Shown piece after piece: positions 38,304-47,694 of a stretch of DNA of 64,000 nt. The notes under the pieces were generated by a model that saw only the letters and a program-made list of their open reading frames with translations, was not told the DNA's origin and searched no databases. Location: NCBI RefSeq assembly GCF_019880205.1, contig NZ_CP082292.1, forward strand, positions 1,612,001 through 1,676,000, read 5' to 3'. Position 1 is the stretch's first letter. The number at the start of each line of letters is the position of its first letter. The position numbers were made by a program, and so were the translations under genes. This stretch comes from Pantoea alfalfae (GTDB lineage Bacteria; Pseudomonadota; Gammaproteobacteria; Enterobacterales; Enterobacteriaceae).

Positions 38304-38402
38304 CTACTCCTTATACGGCCAGTTCCAGACCAGCACGATGCAAATAAAAACGACGAGCCACAGAGTGAACTCGCCGGGGGTGATGTCGCGGATGATGTTC
38401 AT
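38304..38402 (-). CDS. Small single-pass membrane protein, 32 residues
   Basis: The ATG at 38402 overlaps the stop of the upstream methylase gene (ATGA), and the TAG ends two bases before the xis start, so it is tightly packed in the early operon. The peptide has a central hydrophobic helix (FTLWLVVFICIVLVWNW). Function unknown; too short for most gene finders. Confidence 0.6.
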   Translation of the reverse strand: MNIIRDITPGEFTLWLVVFICIVLVWNWPYKE

Positions 38403-38878
38403 GATGCTGGCTTCAGGAAGAGAACCCAGTGCGTCTTATCGCCTTTGCCAGTACGCTGCCAGATTGTTGGCTTATGTTCGGTGAGGACGATAACCTTCCC
38501 TACGGGAATCTGCGTTTCGTTCCATTTGAAGACAAGAGTGCCGTGTGGCCGCAATACCCTGAATGCCTCAGCGAACCCAGCGCGGATATCGTCTGGCCAC
38601 GTCTTTCTATCCAAAGCGCCATACTTCTTTTTCATCCATGCATTGTCGCCTACGCGCTCCAGATGAGGCGGATCAAACACTACCTGGGCAAAGGTGTTAT
38701 TCGCGAAAGGAAGAGCACGAAAGTCGGCAATGATGTCGGGACTTATTTGCAGCATGCGTCCATCGCATAAAACATGTTGTTCTTCCCGGCGGTCGGTGAA
38801 CAACGCCCGGTCATCCTGCTTATCCATCCAGAACATGCGCGAACCGCAGCACATATCCAATATGCTTACTTCAGACAT
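38399..38878 (-). CDS. Phage class I SAM-dependent methyltransferase
   Basis: The 159-residue protein has a SAM-binding loop (ILDMCCGSRMFWMDK) and a DPPH motif (VVFDPPHLERVGD) in place of the DPPW/Y of N6-adenine methylases. Later HGTLVFKWNE resembles the fold's strand five. It is common in early regions of temperate phages; the target, DNA or otherwise, is uncertain. It is translationally coupled to the small membrane gene. AGGAGTTG precedes the ATG. Confidence 0.75.
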   Translation of the reverse strand: MSEVSILDMCCGSRMFWMDKQDDRALFTDRREEQHVLCDGRMLQISPDIIADFRALPFANNTFAQVVFDPPHLERVGDNAWMKKKYGALDRKTWPDDIRAGFAEAFRVLRPHGTLVFKWNETQIPVGKVIVLTEHKPTIWQRTGKGDKTHWVLFLKPAS

Positions 38879-39258
38879 AACAACTCCTAACGCAGAGCGC
38901 GATAGTGAATAGGGGGGTTAGGTGTAATACATTGAATTGGCAGCGAGCAGAGTGATTGACCGGCGCAATCTCGTCATTAGTGATGAGATGTGGTTTTCGT
39001 CGTAAGGATTGCTACTCGACTGCGCACCGACTGGCTCACTGGCCAATACCACTTTGTCGTTAAATATGATGCTCATATTTAGGGCGGCGACGGCTAACTT
39101 GAAATCTATAGGCAGCCTCAACAACGCTTATGATGCAACATGTCGCACAACCCGCAAATGAGCGGGCGTTTTTGACTTAACTGCCGCAACTAAGACTATT
39201 CCTAATCGTTTTTTATAGGTATGATTCATCAAAATCAGTTACCTATCTGGTCACTACA
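38879..39258. other. Prophage intergenic region
   Basis: About 380 bases without a well-supported gene. A 68-codon minus-strand frame (38918-39124) starts only with TTG and has no recognisable product. A hairpin AACCCGC/GCGGG followed by CGTTTTTG at 39149-39171 could terminate rightward transcripts. AT-rich DNA before 39259 probably holds the promoter of the next gene. Confidence 0.4.
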
Positions 39259-40104
39259 ATGAGCGACGCGATCAAAGAAATTGCTGGCATTTTAAAGGAG
39301 TCACTTGTCACTCCAGTTCAGGAAGCATTTGTCTATCGTGCTAAGAATCCTTTTTTTGGGACATTGATTATTAGCTGGATGTTTTATAACTGGGATAAGG
39401 TGGCTTATTTCTGCCTGTCAAAAAGGGATGTGTTAGAAAGAATCAATTTTATAAGAACTAAGATACCCGATAACTCAATAATATTCGGGCATAGTATTAG
39501 CCATACGCATTCATTTTGGTTTCCGATTGTCTGGTCAGTATTGTTAACTGTTACATACCCTTTCTTTACTTACTGTGGGATGTACATTCATAGAAGAATA
39601 ACATCTAAAATAGAATCAATTAACTCACACAAAGAAAGAACACGTTTGATCCTGCAGAGAGAGTTAATGATTCAGATTGCAAAAAACGAATCGGCTAGAG
39701 CGAAACAGTTAGCGACTGACGAAGCTGAGCTTGAAGAAACAAAAGAAAGGACAATTACGGCTAAATTCAATATTGAATCTTTAAAAGAGCAAAGAAACAC
39801 TCTTAATTCACAGGTTGATACTCTTCAGGAACAAAAAAGGACCCTTGAGATTCTACTGGTTGAGACTAATGACTCTGTAAAAAGAGCTAATAACAACTTA
39901 GGCCTTCTTACAGAGAGATATGTTTCTTTCGGCGATTTAGAAGAAAAATATCTGCTTATGGAGACTGAACTAAACAATTTAAAAGATTCTATAAATACCA
40001 GACAAAACCCTGCTTTTGCTAAAACAGTTGACCGGGGACAGTTAGAAGGTCTCCCCGCATCCGCTGAAATAGCCGCGAAAATAATGAGTTCGTTCACCGG
40101 TTAG
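39259..40104 (+). CDS. Membrane-anchored coiled-coil protein, unknown
   Basis: The 281-residue, AT-rich gene stands alone and against the direction of the early phage operon. The product has two predicted membrane segments (about residues 33-52, GTLIISWMFYNW, and 92-112, WFPIVWSVLLTVTYPFFTYCGMY). A long coiled coil of Glu/Lys/Gln heptads then runs from about residue 120 to 245. I recognise no family. Solitary, oppositely oriented AT-rich genes beside integrases are often lysogenic-conversion or phage-exclusion genes, but nothing proves that here. Confidence 0.6.
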   Translation: MSDAIKEIAGILKESLVTPVQEAFVYRAKNPFFGTLIISWMFYNWDKVAYFCLSKRDVLERINFIRTKIPDNSIIFGHSISHTHSFWFPIVWSVLLTVTYPFFTYCGMYIHRRITSKIESINSHKERTRLILQRELMIQIAKNESARAKQLATDEAELEETKERTITAKFNIESLKEQRNTLNSQVDTLQEQKRTLEILLVETNDSVKRANNNLGLLTERYVSFGDLEEKYLLMETELNNLKDSINTRQNPAFAKTVDRGQLEGLPASAEIAAKIMSSFTG

Positions 40105-40284
40105 GCATACGGGTCGTAATCAATTTCGCTGCGACCCTGCTCATTACTGCCAATATGCCGAAATAATTCATTTTCCTCTCTACCGGGAAGGTGTATCTAA
40201 GCTTGTCACAATTTGTTTCAATGACGGCGATTTGGATATCAAGCCAACTCAATGCCGCGGCAAAAATAGCCATATAACAGGCAA

Positions 40285-40309
40285 CAAAAAACCGCCCGTA
40301 GGCGGCTGT
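40285..40309 (-). terminator. Terminator of early-operon genes
   Basis: On the minus strand AGCCGCC, a four-base loop and GGGCGGTTTTTT. It lies 20 bases past the stop of the gene at 40330. Confidence 0.7.
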
Positions 40310-40329
40310 TTATAAGAAGTTAAAAGGGA

Positions 40330-40740
40330 TTAAATTCCCATGCGGTACTCTTCGTACGTACGAGGTTCCGAGTCGCCTTTTTTGCGGAAAACAAGCATCT
40401 CTTCCTTCCGATTCGTAACATACCCCAGTGTTTCAGTAAGCTGGCGTCGCAGGTTAGTAGGCATTTGAGGAATGGTTTTATCGGTGAGACCATTCTCAAT
40501 TTTATTCATGATTTCGAGAGCCAGGGCAATCTGCTCCTCATCAATCAGAATATTGACGCGATAACCCTCACGGGTCTCTTGCTCACTGCCTAACTGCCTG
40601 GTCAGTTTATCAACCTGATCGGCATAAGCGTCCAACTGGGCCTGCACATCGGCGGGGATTTCACCTGTTTTTTCAGCCAACGTTTTAAGGGCATTGATGT
40701 TATCGATCGCCTGTTGCGCCAGATCTGTAGCAGTAGTCAT
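40330..40740 (-). CDS. Prophage protein, 136 residues, paralogue of next gene
   Basis: The protein is helical and acidic, ending ETLGYVTNRKEEMLVFRKKGDSEPRTYEEYRMGI. This end is clearly related to that of the gene at 40833 (RKDDNAMFRKPGDPVPRTFQQY), so the two are paralogues with different N-termini. Function unknown. Probably co-transcribed from the SOS-box region upstream of 41114. Confidence 0.65.
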   Translation of the reverse strand: MTTATDLAQQAIDNINALKTLAEKTGEIPADVQAQLDAYADQVDKLTRQLGSEQETREGYRVNILIDEEQIALALEIMNKIENGLTDKTIPQMPTNLRRQLTETLGYVTNRKEEMLVFRKKGDSEPRTYEEYRMGI

Positions 40741-40832
40741 TTTGGTATCCTTTAAGAAGGGTAAATCAGAAGTTCAGTGAGGTTAAAAGGCCGACTTTCA
40801 TCGGCCTGAAAAAGTCAGTTATTGACTAGCTG

Positions 40833-41114
40833 TTACGGGTGTTCGTACTGCTGGAAAGTACGCGGTACCGGGTCGCCAGGCTTACGGAACATGGCGTTGT
40901 CGTCTTTGCGGCCTTTCAGATACATCAGGGTCTGCTTAGCCTGATACTGAGCGTCTGGAGACAGAGAGCCAGCCGTACCTGCGTTAATCGCCGCTACAAC
41001 TTTGGTCAGAATTTCGATACCCCAGCCCACAGCTTCAGTGGTGTCCAGAATCGCAGAGCGATACAGGATATTGAGGTCTTGCAGGTCTTCAAATTCCTGG
41101 TCGGTATGAGACAT
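40833..41114 (-). CDS. Prophage protein, 93 residues, SOS-linked
   Basis: A small helical protein (MSHTDQEFEDLQDLNILYRSAI...) with the shared C-terminal motif FRKPGDPVPRT. AGAGGATT precedes the ATG. A perfect LexA-type palindrome lies 85 bases upstream (41199-41218). Function unknown; the pair may be DNA-damage-induced. Confidence 0.65.
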   Translation of the reverse strand: MSHTDQEFEDLQDLNILYRSAILDTTEAVGWGIEILTKVVAAINAGTAGSLSPDAQYQAKQTLMYLKGRKDDNAMFRKPGDPVPRTFQQYEHP

Positions 41115-41198
41115 AATAAATCCTCTTTCAGTTGAGTGGGTTAGGCCGTGAATTCACTCAGCCACCTTACTCGCACAGCCTGATAAAGAACAGCGAAA

Positions 41199-41218
41199 TA
41201 CTGTTTATATGTACAGTA
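41199..41218. promoter_or_regulatory. LexA (SOS) box in prophage left arm
   Basis: TACTGTTTATATGTACAGTA fits CTGT-N8-ACAG with flanking TA on both sides. It differs from the box at 47166 by one base. It lies between the gene at 41227 and the leftward gene at 41114. Confidence 0.8.
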
Positions 41219-41226
41219 TGTTTGTG

Positions 41227-41457
41227 TCATAAATTTGGCTTAGTACCATCGTTAGTTTTGCTGCGCTCTTCCAGAAAACGTATCCGGCTACGGCTGGCCC
41301 GTTGTCGAACAGATTCATATGAGCGGTTGAGTTGTCTGGCTATAAGTTTGGGTGGGATGGTTGCTGCGAGTTCTTTCAGAAGGCCTATCTCATCGGGTGA
41401 CCAGCGGCGGCCAAGAGTTAACTGATTGCCGCGACGCCGGTATTCTGGTGATTCCAT
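41227..41457 (-). CDS. Small SANT/Myb-like DNA-binding protein
   Basis: The 76-residue basic protein has RWSPDEIGLLKELAATIPPKLIARQLNRSYESVRQRASR, a helix-turn-helix resembling Myb/SANT or GcrA-like phage regulators. It follows the recT remnant by 12 bases in the early operon. Target unknown. Confidence 0.65.
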   Translation of the reverse strand: MESPEYRRRGNQLTLGRRWSPDEIGLLKELAATIPPKLIARQLNRSYESVRQRASRSRIRFLEERSKTNDGTKPNL

Positions 41458-41468
41458 GTTGTCTCCTG

Positions 41469-42180
41469 TTATTTGCTGAGTGCCTCTTCGATTTCTGCCT
41501 TACGGAGAAGGTAAACGTCAGTGGCTTTTTCCAGCGTTTCAGCTTCACTTGCCAGCATGCGCGCCGCGTATTTATAGCAACGGTCAAGCCCTGCAACGTT
41601 CTCAGCCTCAGCAGCTGCTGTGGTGAAATCGACAAGCAGCTCATCCGGCGTGCGCGCTGATGCACTGGTATTCGTCGCCGGGTTAATTTCGCGCTCAGGC
41701 TGCTGCGTTTCAGGTTTGCTGTTAATCAGGTTGTTCAGGTCAGCGCGGCTGCGTGCCGGGGTGACATCGCGTTCTGCTCGCTGCGCCGGTTCAAACTCAT
41801 CCGGGGTATAAACACCGAGAATCACGTCCGGGCAAAAGAGGCGCGCCCAGTATTTAACAGCCAGATATGCCAGCTGCTGTTTTGGTGCTGTCTTCCAGAG
41901 AGGGGAGTTGCGCGTGGTGACATACTCCATGTAAAGCGGCTCGCCCCACGTAATCTCTGTTTCACCGCGCAGCACTGCGCCGACGCGTACAGACAGGCCG
42001 CGCTCATTTGAGGCATTTGCTGCGCCCGGCTTAAACTTCTCCCAGTCGCCGCCGTACTCGTATTTAAAGCGGCCCTGCACGGCAGTTGAGCTGGTGATTA
42101 CCGCATTGACCAGCTGAGCCTCATAACCCAGCGTGCCGTTAACCAGGTGCGTTTTCTGCGCCACCGCGTACCGCATACAC
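41469..42180 (-). pseudogene. recT: recT-like recombinase, N-terminus deleted
   Basis: The frame matches RecT-family single-strand annealing proteins from their middle onward: YAVAQKTHLVNGTLGYEAQLVNAVI, GDWEKF, GLSVRVGAVLRGE, RNSPLWKTAPKQQLAYLAVKYWARLFCPDVILGVYTPDEF. About the first 100 residues are missing. At about 42180 homology stops dead and the DNA becomes tailspike sequence on the other strand. The only possible start is TTG/ATG inside the domain, with no ribosome site. It cannot be functional as it stands. Confidence 0.75.
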
Positions 42181-43895
42181 AATACTGTGAAGTGCTGGTG
42201 CCAGCCGGTAACTTTCTACTCAGCTCACTGATTGACGTGGGCGGACGCACGGTGACGTGGGTGGCAGATGCTGGAGCTACATTCACCAACTCTGCAAATC
42301 TGAATGGACGTATTTTCAGAAAGGGGATCCGCAATAACAATGTTATGCAGCATGGCACGCTCGATGGAGCATGCTCATTCAGCGTCAGTGCTAACCGTGG
42401 TGCCGAGGCTCCCGCACAGGTTCTGGGTGTCATATCTCCTGACCAGATCGCCACTTACATGGACCGTGATTCAGTTGGCTTGCACGCGGAGAACTATGCT
42501 CCTCAGATTCTGGCAACCACCTCGACCGGAACATATACCGCCAACTCAGTAACTTTCGGTACCGCGCTTACAGCTGACCAGGTTAAAAAGCTGCGTGTTG
42601 GCATGATCATCGATACAAAACACACGCCGACAAAATACTCTGGTATCGTGACGGGCTGGGCCGCAAACGGCACGTCGATCACTGTGGAAGGCTGGTATCT
42701 CGTTGACGGAAGTTCTGCCAGCCATTCTAAAGTGACACCGGTAAACGGTACCGGGGTCAATATCAATCCCTTTACCAAAGCCTGGGCGATGAACGCTAAC
42801 GTGTTTATTGATACCAACTCCCATGCGGTGGCGGCAGTTGGGCTGGAGCTTGGCGTAAGTAACGAGAAATTTGACTACGACCCTGTGACGGACACATGGC
42901 ACACCTGGTGTTATGACGCAATTACGCTGGGTTCTAAGCGCTGTGAAACAGCCTATATGCAGCGTGGCTATTACTACAAAGGCTATGAGAGTCGTGGTGC
43001 TACCGGCTACGGTTTTACCGGTAAGAACGCCAATGGTATCTGGCCTTCTGTGGCCATGTTCCATAGCCAGGCCAACTCAGACTATCAGATCCTTTTCCAG
43101 CCGGATGTTTACGGGAATAAAACATCGTTCGCAGTCAAAAAAGATGGTTCGGTTGAGATGGGTCGCATCGACGCGGCCGCTACGGTCACACTCGATCTGC
43201 ATTCATCAGGCAACGACATAGACTACGATGCGCGAATTTCTGCCACGGGAGGCACCACAACCAACGGCGGCGGGACGATGACGCTTGCCGCTACCAGCAT
43301 CAACTTATCGCCTGGCTACATCGTTGAATTCAACAGCTTTCGGCCATCAGTTGACGCGACTAAAAGCCTTGGCCTTCCACAGTATCGCTACAGTATCGTG
43401 TATGCGAGCACAGGTACGATCAACACCTCCGATGTTACTACCAAGACATTCCTCAATATTGAGCAGGCAGAGAAAGATGCTGCAGTCGAGATCAGGGGAA
43501 TGATGAGGAAGTTCCAGTTTAACGATGCTATTTCCGAGAAGGGTGCGGACAAAGCCCGCTATCACTTTGGCGTCGGTGCCCAGTACGTTCGTGATGTGCT
43601 GACTAAACATGGACTAGATCCTGATATGTACGCATTCCTGTGTTACGACAAATGGGAAGACGAGTATGAGGATATTTATGAAGATGTTGAGGTTGAACGG
43701 GAAGTAGCAGGTAAGGCTGATGAACCGGTGATCATCAATGGTGAGCAGGTTGGCACGCGCCGTGTTGATATTACCTATATGGCAAAGGTTACGGAGCAGC
43801 GTGCAACGGGCGAGAAAAGGCTGGTGCGTAAAGCAGGTGAGCTTTATGGAATCAGGTATGAAGAATTAATCTGTTTCATAATCAGCAGATTATAA
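42177..43895 (+). pseudogene. Phage tailspike/tail-fibre with S74 peptidase chaperone domain, N-terminus deleted
   Basis: About 570 codons encode the receptor-binding end of a tailspike with beta-helix-like repeats (VTWVADAGATF..SANLNGRIF). Near the end is an intramolecular-chaperone Peptidase_S74 domain with the NTSDVTTK catalytic Ser/Asp-Lys region, FQFNDAI.EKG...RYHFGVGAQYV and ALDPDMYAFLCYDKW-like signature. The head-binding N-terminus is gone; the open frame extends upstream only through antisense recT DNA. It abuts the recT remnant directly, so a deletion joined the two. Polysaccharide-degrading or -binding activity is the usual role. Confidence 0.8.
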
Positions 43896-43920
43896 AAGCA
43901 GCCCCTGAAGGGGCTGCTTT
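43894..43920. terminator. Bidirectional terminator between tailspike and gtr
   Basis: AAAAGCAGCCCC, TGAA, GGGGCTGCTTT: perfect stem between two convergent genes. Confidence 0.85.
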
Positions 43921-43923
43921 CAT

Positions 43924-45198
43924 TCATTTCATTATTAAATATGCAGCCATTGCAGATAAAATAAGGTGATTACTTAAAGGCTTTTGCTCATGATGTATTG
44001 AGTAAATCCATAGACAAATTGAAGCTATTATTACATTCCATAGAAAAAGAACTCGCATTCCTGAAGCATAAACCGTCGGTGAGAAACCAATCATAACTAT
44101 AGTTGAGAATGAAATAACAAATATAAGCGCAGGGAAAGCAAAGTTACTTTTCTTACCAGCTGCTACTGCCATGGCATAGGTTACAGAAAGTATAACCATC
44201 ATTGTAAATAAATAAGATACATACCGACTGTAAGAAATCCACTTTTGAGGATTTAGAAAATCCTCGTTATAAAATGAGCCATTGAAATGAATGACACCTA
44301 ATTTTGAGAAAGCAATCAGAATAAGGTGAGCAGACAAAAAGAATATAGCAAGATACTTTGATTTGCTTTTTTCTGCATGTTTCGCAACGAGACTTAAAGA
44401 TAGGATACATAAGATGGCGAAAGGCAATCCATCATGCATAACGATAGCTTGGTGAATTCGGTCATAACCTAAAGTTAATTTTGTAACTAGAGATTCATTT
44501 TCAAAACCAGGCATCCACCTCCATGTCTCTTTATTGAACCGCAGGTAATTGCCTGGTGCAAAAAACAGTAAAGATGAAAAGGCCGCTGCAAAAGCAAGAT
44601 ACAGATAGCTAAACCACCTTCTTGTGTGTCCTGCGAACGCTAAGAGAGTAACAGCCACTACCATTGTAAATATTGAAGTTTGCTCATTAAAGCAAGAAAT
44701 TGACAGGCATAATATAGCAGCGAACCCCTCAATCATGCCTACCTTTTCTTGTTTTGCTAAAACAGAGAAAGAGCAAGCCATGGCAGTAACTGGCAGTAAG
44801 TAATTATAAAATCCCGTAACCCACCAGGCTCCATTATCCAGAACTGAGGCAGGGATAAGCAGGAAAATAATCATTGCTAACGTAGCTGTTTTTAAATCAA
44901 AACTCCCTTTTATTATTCTGGTTATGCTTAAGCATAGCACTGCAACACAAACCGGAATGCCTATTTTCCATGCGTTGTGGTGGTTAATAGTTCCAACCAT
45001 AAGGGCATCAAGAGTAAGTCTACCACTCCACTCAACATATCTTTGAGACATGTAGTCATGAAGTGACATGTAATCAAGTGCATGAGAAAATATCAGGTCG
45101 TCTGCGAAATCCTGCAGCTTTATATTTACGCCAATTGAATAAAGAACCATAAGGCAGAAAAAAGCACAAATGGCGTTCATGTTTTTATTTGCAAGCAT
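43924..45198 (-). CDS. Type-specific O-antigen glucosyltransferase (Gtr), polytopic
   Basis: The 424-residue protein has about ten membrane helices and periplasmic loops, consistent with serotype-converting Gtr proteins that transfer glucose from undecaprenyl-P-glucose to O-antigen. It carries the acidic pair FADDLIF near the N-terminus, as in GT-C enzymes. It is the last gene of an operon with gtrA and gtrB, which fixes the role although the specific linkage is unknown. The start overlaps the preceding gene by 14 bases. Base composition is much more AT-rich than the host. Confidence 0.8.
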   Translation of the reverse strand: MLANKNMNAICAFFCLMVLYSIGVNIKLQDFADDLIFSHALDYMSLHDYMSQRYVEWSGRLTLDALMVGTINHHNAWKIGIPVCVAVLCLSITRIIKGSFDLKTATLAMIIFLLIPASVLDNGAWWVTGFYNYLLPVTAMACSFSVLAKQEKVGMIEGFAAILCLSISCFNEQTSIFTMVVAVTLLAFAGHTRRWFSYLYLAFAAAFSSLLFFAPGNYLRFNKETWRWMPGFENESLVTKLTLGYDRIHQAIVMHDGLPFAILCILSLSLVAKHAEKSKSKYLAIFFLSAHLILIAFSKLGVIHFNGSFYNEDFLNPQKWISYSRYVSYLFTMMVILSVTYAMAVAAGKKSNFAFPALIFVISFSTIVMIGFSPTVYASGMRVLFLWNVIIASICLWIYSIHHEQKPLSNHLILSAMAAYLIMK

Positions 45199-45637
45199 AA
45201 TCGCCTCTTATCCATTTACCATCGCGGTCTTGAGAAAGAATTAATATGTTTTTAAATGAATCAAGGCTCGACGTTGGTAGTCTTATTGCGGATACGAAGC
45301 CAGAATTATCAAAAAATCCGTTAGCCTTCATTTCAGCCGTGCCCTGTGATCTCGGATAAACCAAGGTCTTTAATTGATAGTATTCTCCACTCTGGTTGTC
45401 CTGTGCAAAAACAATCGTTTTCAATTTTATTGATGACTGAGGCGCAGACCATCCAGAAACGTAAATGTAATCCTTTTCTATATCGCAGGAGTTCACACCC
45501 CACTCTGAGAAGACCCCCTTTACATCCGGCAGATTTACAGGGTGCTGATTGTTGAATGAATGAAAAGCTAAAATAAAAAACAGCGATGCAATCCCTGCAA
45601 ATATTAGGTAGCCAATATCACATTTTTTCTGATTCAC
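45185..45637 (-). CDS. Single-pass periplasmic protein inside gtr operon, unknown
   Basis: The 150-residue protein has an N-terminal membrane helix (about residues 10-27) and a periplasmic domain with [21 protein letters not shown] and [17 protein letters not shown]. It overlaps gtrB by four bases and the next gene by 14, so it is translationally coupled to both. Standard gtr operons have three genes; this is a fourth. It may be a partner of the type-specific transferase. No family recognised. Confidence 0.6.
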   Translation of the reverse strand: MNQKKCDIGYLIFAGIASLFFILAFHSFNNQHPVNLPDVKGVFSEWGVNSCDIEKDYIYVSGWSAPQSSIKLKTIVFAQDNQSGEYYQLKTLVYPRSQGTAEMKANGFFDNSGFVSAIRLPTSSLDSFKNILILSQDRDGKWIRGDYACK

Positions 45638-46551
45638 TTTTCTGTCCTTTTTATGTAACGAGGCCTCTGCTTAACTTCCGTATAAATACGACCAATATAT
45701 TCACCTAGCACACCAATACCAATCAGTTGAACGCCGCCAAGAAAGAGTATTGAAACCAGAATGGAAGGGTATCCTGCCACGGGGTTTCCCCAAACCAACT
45801 TATCAATAATCATCCATACACCGTACAGGAATGACATGGCAGCAACGAAGAAGCCTATATAAGTCCACATGCGGAGAGGGAATGTTGAGAATGAAGTGAT
45901 GCCCTCTAATGCCAGATTCCATAGCTTCCAGCCATTGAATTTTGTTGTACCTGCTACGCGACAGGCTCGCGTGTATTCAACGATATCGGTTCGGCCGCCG
46001 ACCCATGAAAGAATGCCTTTCATGAACAGGTTTCGTTCAGGGAGAAGTTTTATATTCTCAACCACGCCGCGGGACATCAGTCTGAAGTCACCAACGTTTT
46101 CCTCAATTTTAGGCGAGCTGATTTTGTTGTGCAGACGATAGAACCACTCTGCGGTCTTACGCTTCATGTGGCCATCAGTGCTTCTGTCAGTGCGTTTAGC
46201 CAGCACCGTATCTGCACCTGCCTGCCAGCGCTCGATCATCTGTGGTATCACTTCAAGCGGGTCCTGCAAATCCACGTCAATAGGGATAATGGCATCACCA
46301 GTGGCACATTCGATTCCAGCAAAGAGAGCGGCCTCTTTGCCAAAATTCCGGGTAAAGAATACATTCCGAATTAATGGATCGCCTTCCTGCATATCTTTCA
46401 TCAGCTGCGCCGTGAAATCTGTGCTTCCATCATCTACGAAAACAATTTCAATTTCATACGGCTTCAAAAACGCTTTATTTCTTACCGCGCTGTAGAAATA
46501 CCTTATCGCATCTTCTTCATTAAAAACGGGAACAACGAGCGATATCTTCAT
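45634..46551 (-). CDS. gtrB: Bactoprenol glucosyltransferase GtrB
   Basis: The 305-residue GT2 enzyme has [45 protein letters not shown] and two C-terminal membrane helices. GtrB moves glucose from UDP-glucose to undecaprenyl phosphate on the cytoplasmic face. Overlaps gtrA by four bases (ATGA). Confidence 0.93.
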   Translation of the reverse strand: MKISLVVPVFNEEDAIRYFYSAVRNKAFLKPYEIEIVFVDDGSTDFTAQLMKDMQEGDPLIRNVFFTRNFGKEAALFAGIECATGDAIIPIDVDLQDPLEVIPQMIERWQAGADTVLAKRTDRSTDGHMKRKTAEWFYRLHNKISSPKIEENVGDFRLMSRGVVENIKLLPERNLFMKGILSWVGGRTDIVEYTRACRVAGTTKFNGWKLWNLALEGITSFSTFPLRMWTYIGFFVAAMSFLYGVWMIIDKLVWGNPVAGYPSILVSILFLGGVQLIGIGVLGEYIGRIYTEVKQRPRYIKRTEK

Positions 46552-46907
46552 TTTCTCTCTCTAAAAATAATATATTTAGAATATAGGAATCCGCATACAA
46601 GACTTACTGCAGAGAATACGACAAGAGTAGCCACAGGGTTAACATGCAGCCGGTCTGCAGATGCACCGATGAGAGTCGCCACGGCACCCATGAAGAACAC
46701 ATACATCATGTATCTGAACGTGGTTGCCTCAGCGTTAAAAGTCCACCGGGCGTTTGCGAAGAATGAAAAAGTAACGGCAACACAGAAGGCTATGAAGTTG
46801 GAGACAGACTGGCTCTGGTCGTTCTTGATGCAGATGGCAAACACGACCCAGTGAATAAGCGTGTTCAAGACTCCAATCGTCATGTATCGGGCAAATAATT
46901 TAGCCAT
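46548..46907 (-). CDS. gtrA: Bactoprenol-glucose flippase GtrA
   Basis: The 119-residue protein has four membrane helices with the GtrA-family pattern [24 protein letters not shown] and [11 protein letters not shown]. It flips undecaprenyl-P-glucose to the periplasm. First gene of the operon. Confidence 0.92.
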   Translation of the reverse strand: MAKLFARYMTIGVLNTLIHWVVFAICIKNDQSQSVSNFIAFCVAVTFSFFANARWTFNAEATTFRYMMYVFFMGAVATLIGASADRLHVNPVATLVVFSAVSLVCGFLYSKYIIFRERK

Positions 46908-46990
46908 GGGGACACCTGGAAAAAAAGATACGGGATTTTGTCATCGTGCCAGGTAATGATCAAGGAATCGATCTGTTGAATTAAGCGCAT

Positions 46991-47011
46991 AAAAAAGCCC
47001 GGCGACCGGGC
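46991..47011 (-). terminator. Terminator upstream of gtrA
   Basis: GCCCGG, three bases, CCGGGC, with six Ts on the minus-strand side. It would stop leftward transcripts entering the gtr operon from the right end. The stretch 46908-47206 otherwise holds only promoter DNA, including GATC sites at 46958, 46970, 47144 and 47157 and the LexA box. Confidence 0.6.
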
Positions 47012-47165
47012 AATGACACAGCCGCTCCTGTCTTAGCAGGCTACGGGGTGGGTAATTTGAGCTTAGATAAACGATATCTGAAGCGCCAACCAAAAAAACC
47101 TTTTCCATCAATCCCTTTACAAATCTGTGTGACGCATCTCCTTGATCAAATCCACCGATCGATAT

Positions 47166-47185
47166 TACTGTTTATATATACAGTA
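47166..47185. promoter_or_regulatory. LexA (SOS) box upstream of mini-UmuD cassette
   Basis: TACTGTTTATATATACAGTA is a perfect match to the LexA consensus CTGT-N8-ACAG, 22 bases upstream of the ATG at 47207. Confidence 0.85.
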
Positions 47186-47206
47186 TTTATCGGAGGGGGA
47201 TTTATC

Positions 47207-47446
47207 ATGGCGAGAGAGAGTGACATACACGCGGCGTTCACTGGAGCGATAACGAAGGACGGCAGGGGGCGGCAGATTGTCACCACTGCGGCGTTCCAGA
47301 AGCGGCTGGATGACCTGAATCACGTATGGACGCTGGCAGAGTGCAACCGGTGGATACGTCGATACCAGAACTTCTTCTTCGAGCTCGTTACCGAGGAAAG
47401 CGAGAATAAGACCTGGTCGTTACGCAACATGGGATACGTGAGGTAA
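47207..47446 (+). CDS. Small SOS-regulated prophage protein
   Basis: The 79-residue protein starts at 47207 behind GGAGGGGG and is preceded by a LexA box. It is basic (MARESDIHAAFTGAI...RWIRRYQNFF) and resembles short prophage proteins that precede UmuD-like genes at phage right ends. It is separated from the next gene by two bases. Function unknown. A longer frame from 47048 has no ribosome site and is rejected. Confidence 0.7.
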   Translation: MARESDIHAAFTGAITKDGRGRQIVTTAAFQKRLDDLNHVWTLAECNRWIRRYQNFFFELVTEESENKTWSLRNMGYVR

Positions 47447-47448
47447 CT

Positions 47449-47688
47449 ATGGGATTTCCATCACCAGCTTCAGATTACGTAGAGCGGCGCATCGACCTGA
47501 ACGACATCCTGATGCCGCACCGTAACAACATGATCCTGATTGAGACGCCTGACGGTTTCGTGCTGGCCGACAAATCACAGAAGGCTGTGCCGGGCGATAA
47601 GGTGGCATTCCAGATAGGCGAGTTCCCGCAACTGGGTCGATTGTTCAGTTCAGGGATTATCACTTCAGACGGTGAAACGATCGACTGA
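47449..47688 (+). CDS. Mini-UmuD-like protein, catalytic core absent
   Basis: The 79-residue protein begins MGFPSPASDYVERRIDLNDILMPH, which matches UmuD immediately after its cleavage site (CGFPSPAADYVEQRIDLNQLL in E. coli). After that it diverges into a short beta-rich domain and lacks the Ser-Lys peptidase residues. It therefore looks like an already-processed, truncated UmuD' relative. It lies in an SOS operon, consistent with a role around pol V or lesion tolerance, but no function is shown. Confidence 0.7.
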   Translation: MGFPSPASDYVERRIDLNDILMPHRNNMILIETPDGFVLADKSQKAVPGDKVAFQIGEFPQLGRLFSSGIITSDGETID

Positions 47689-47694
47689 GAGGTC

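Noticed and set aside
38918..39124. 68-codon minus-strand frame in prophage
   Set aside because: Starts only at TTG without ribosome site; no motif. Left as intergenic.
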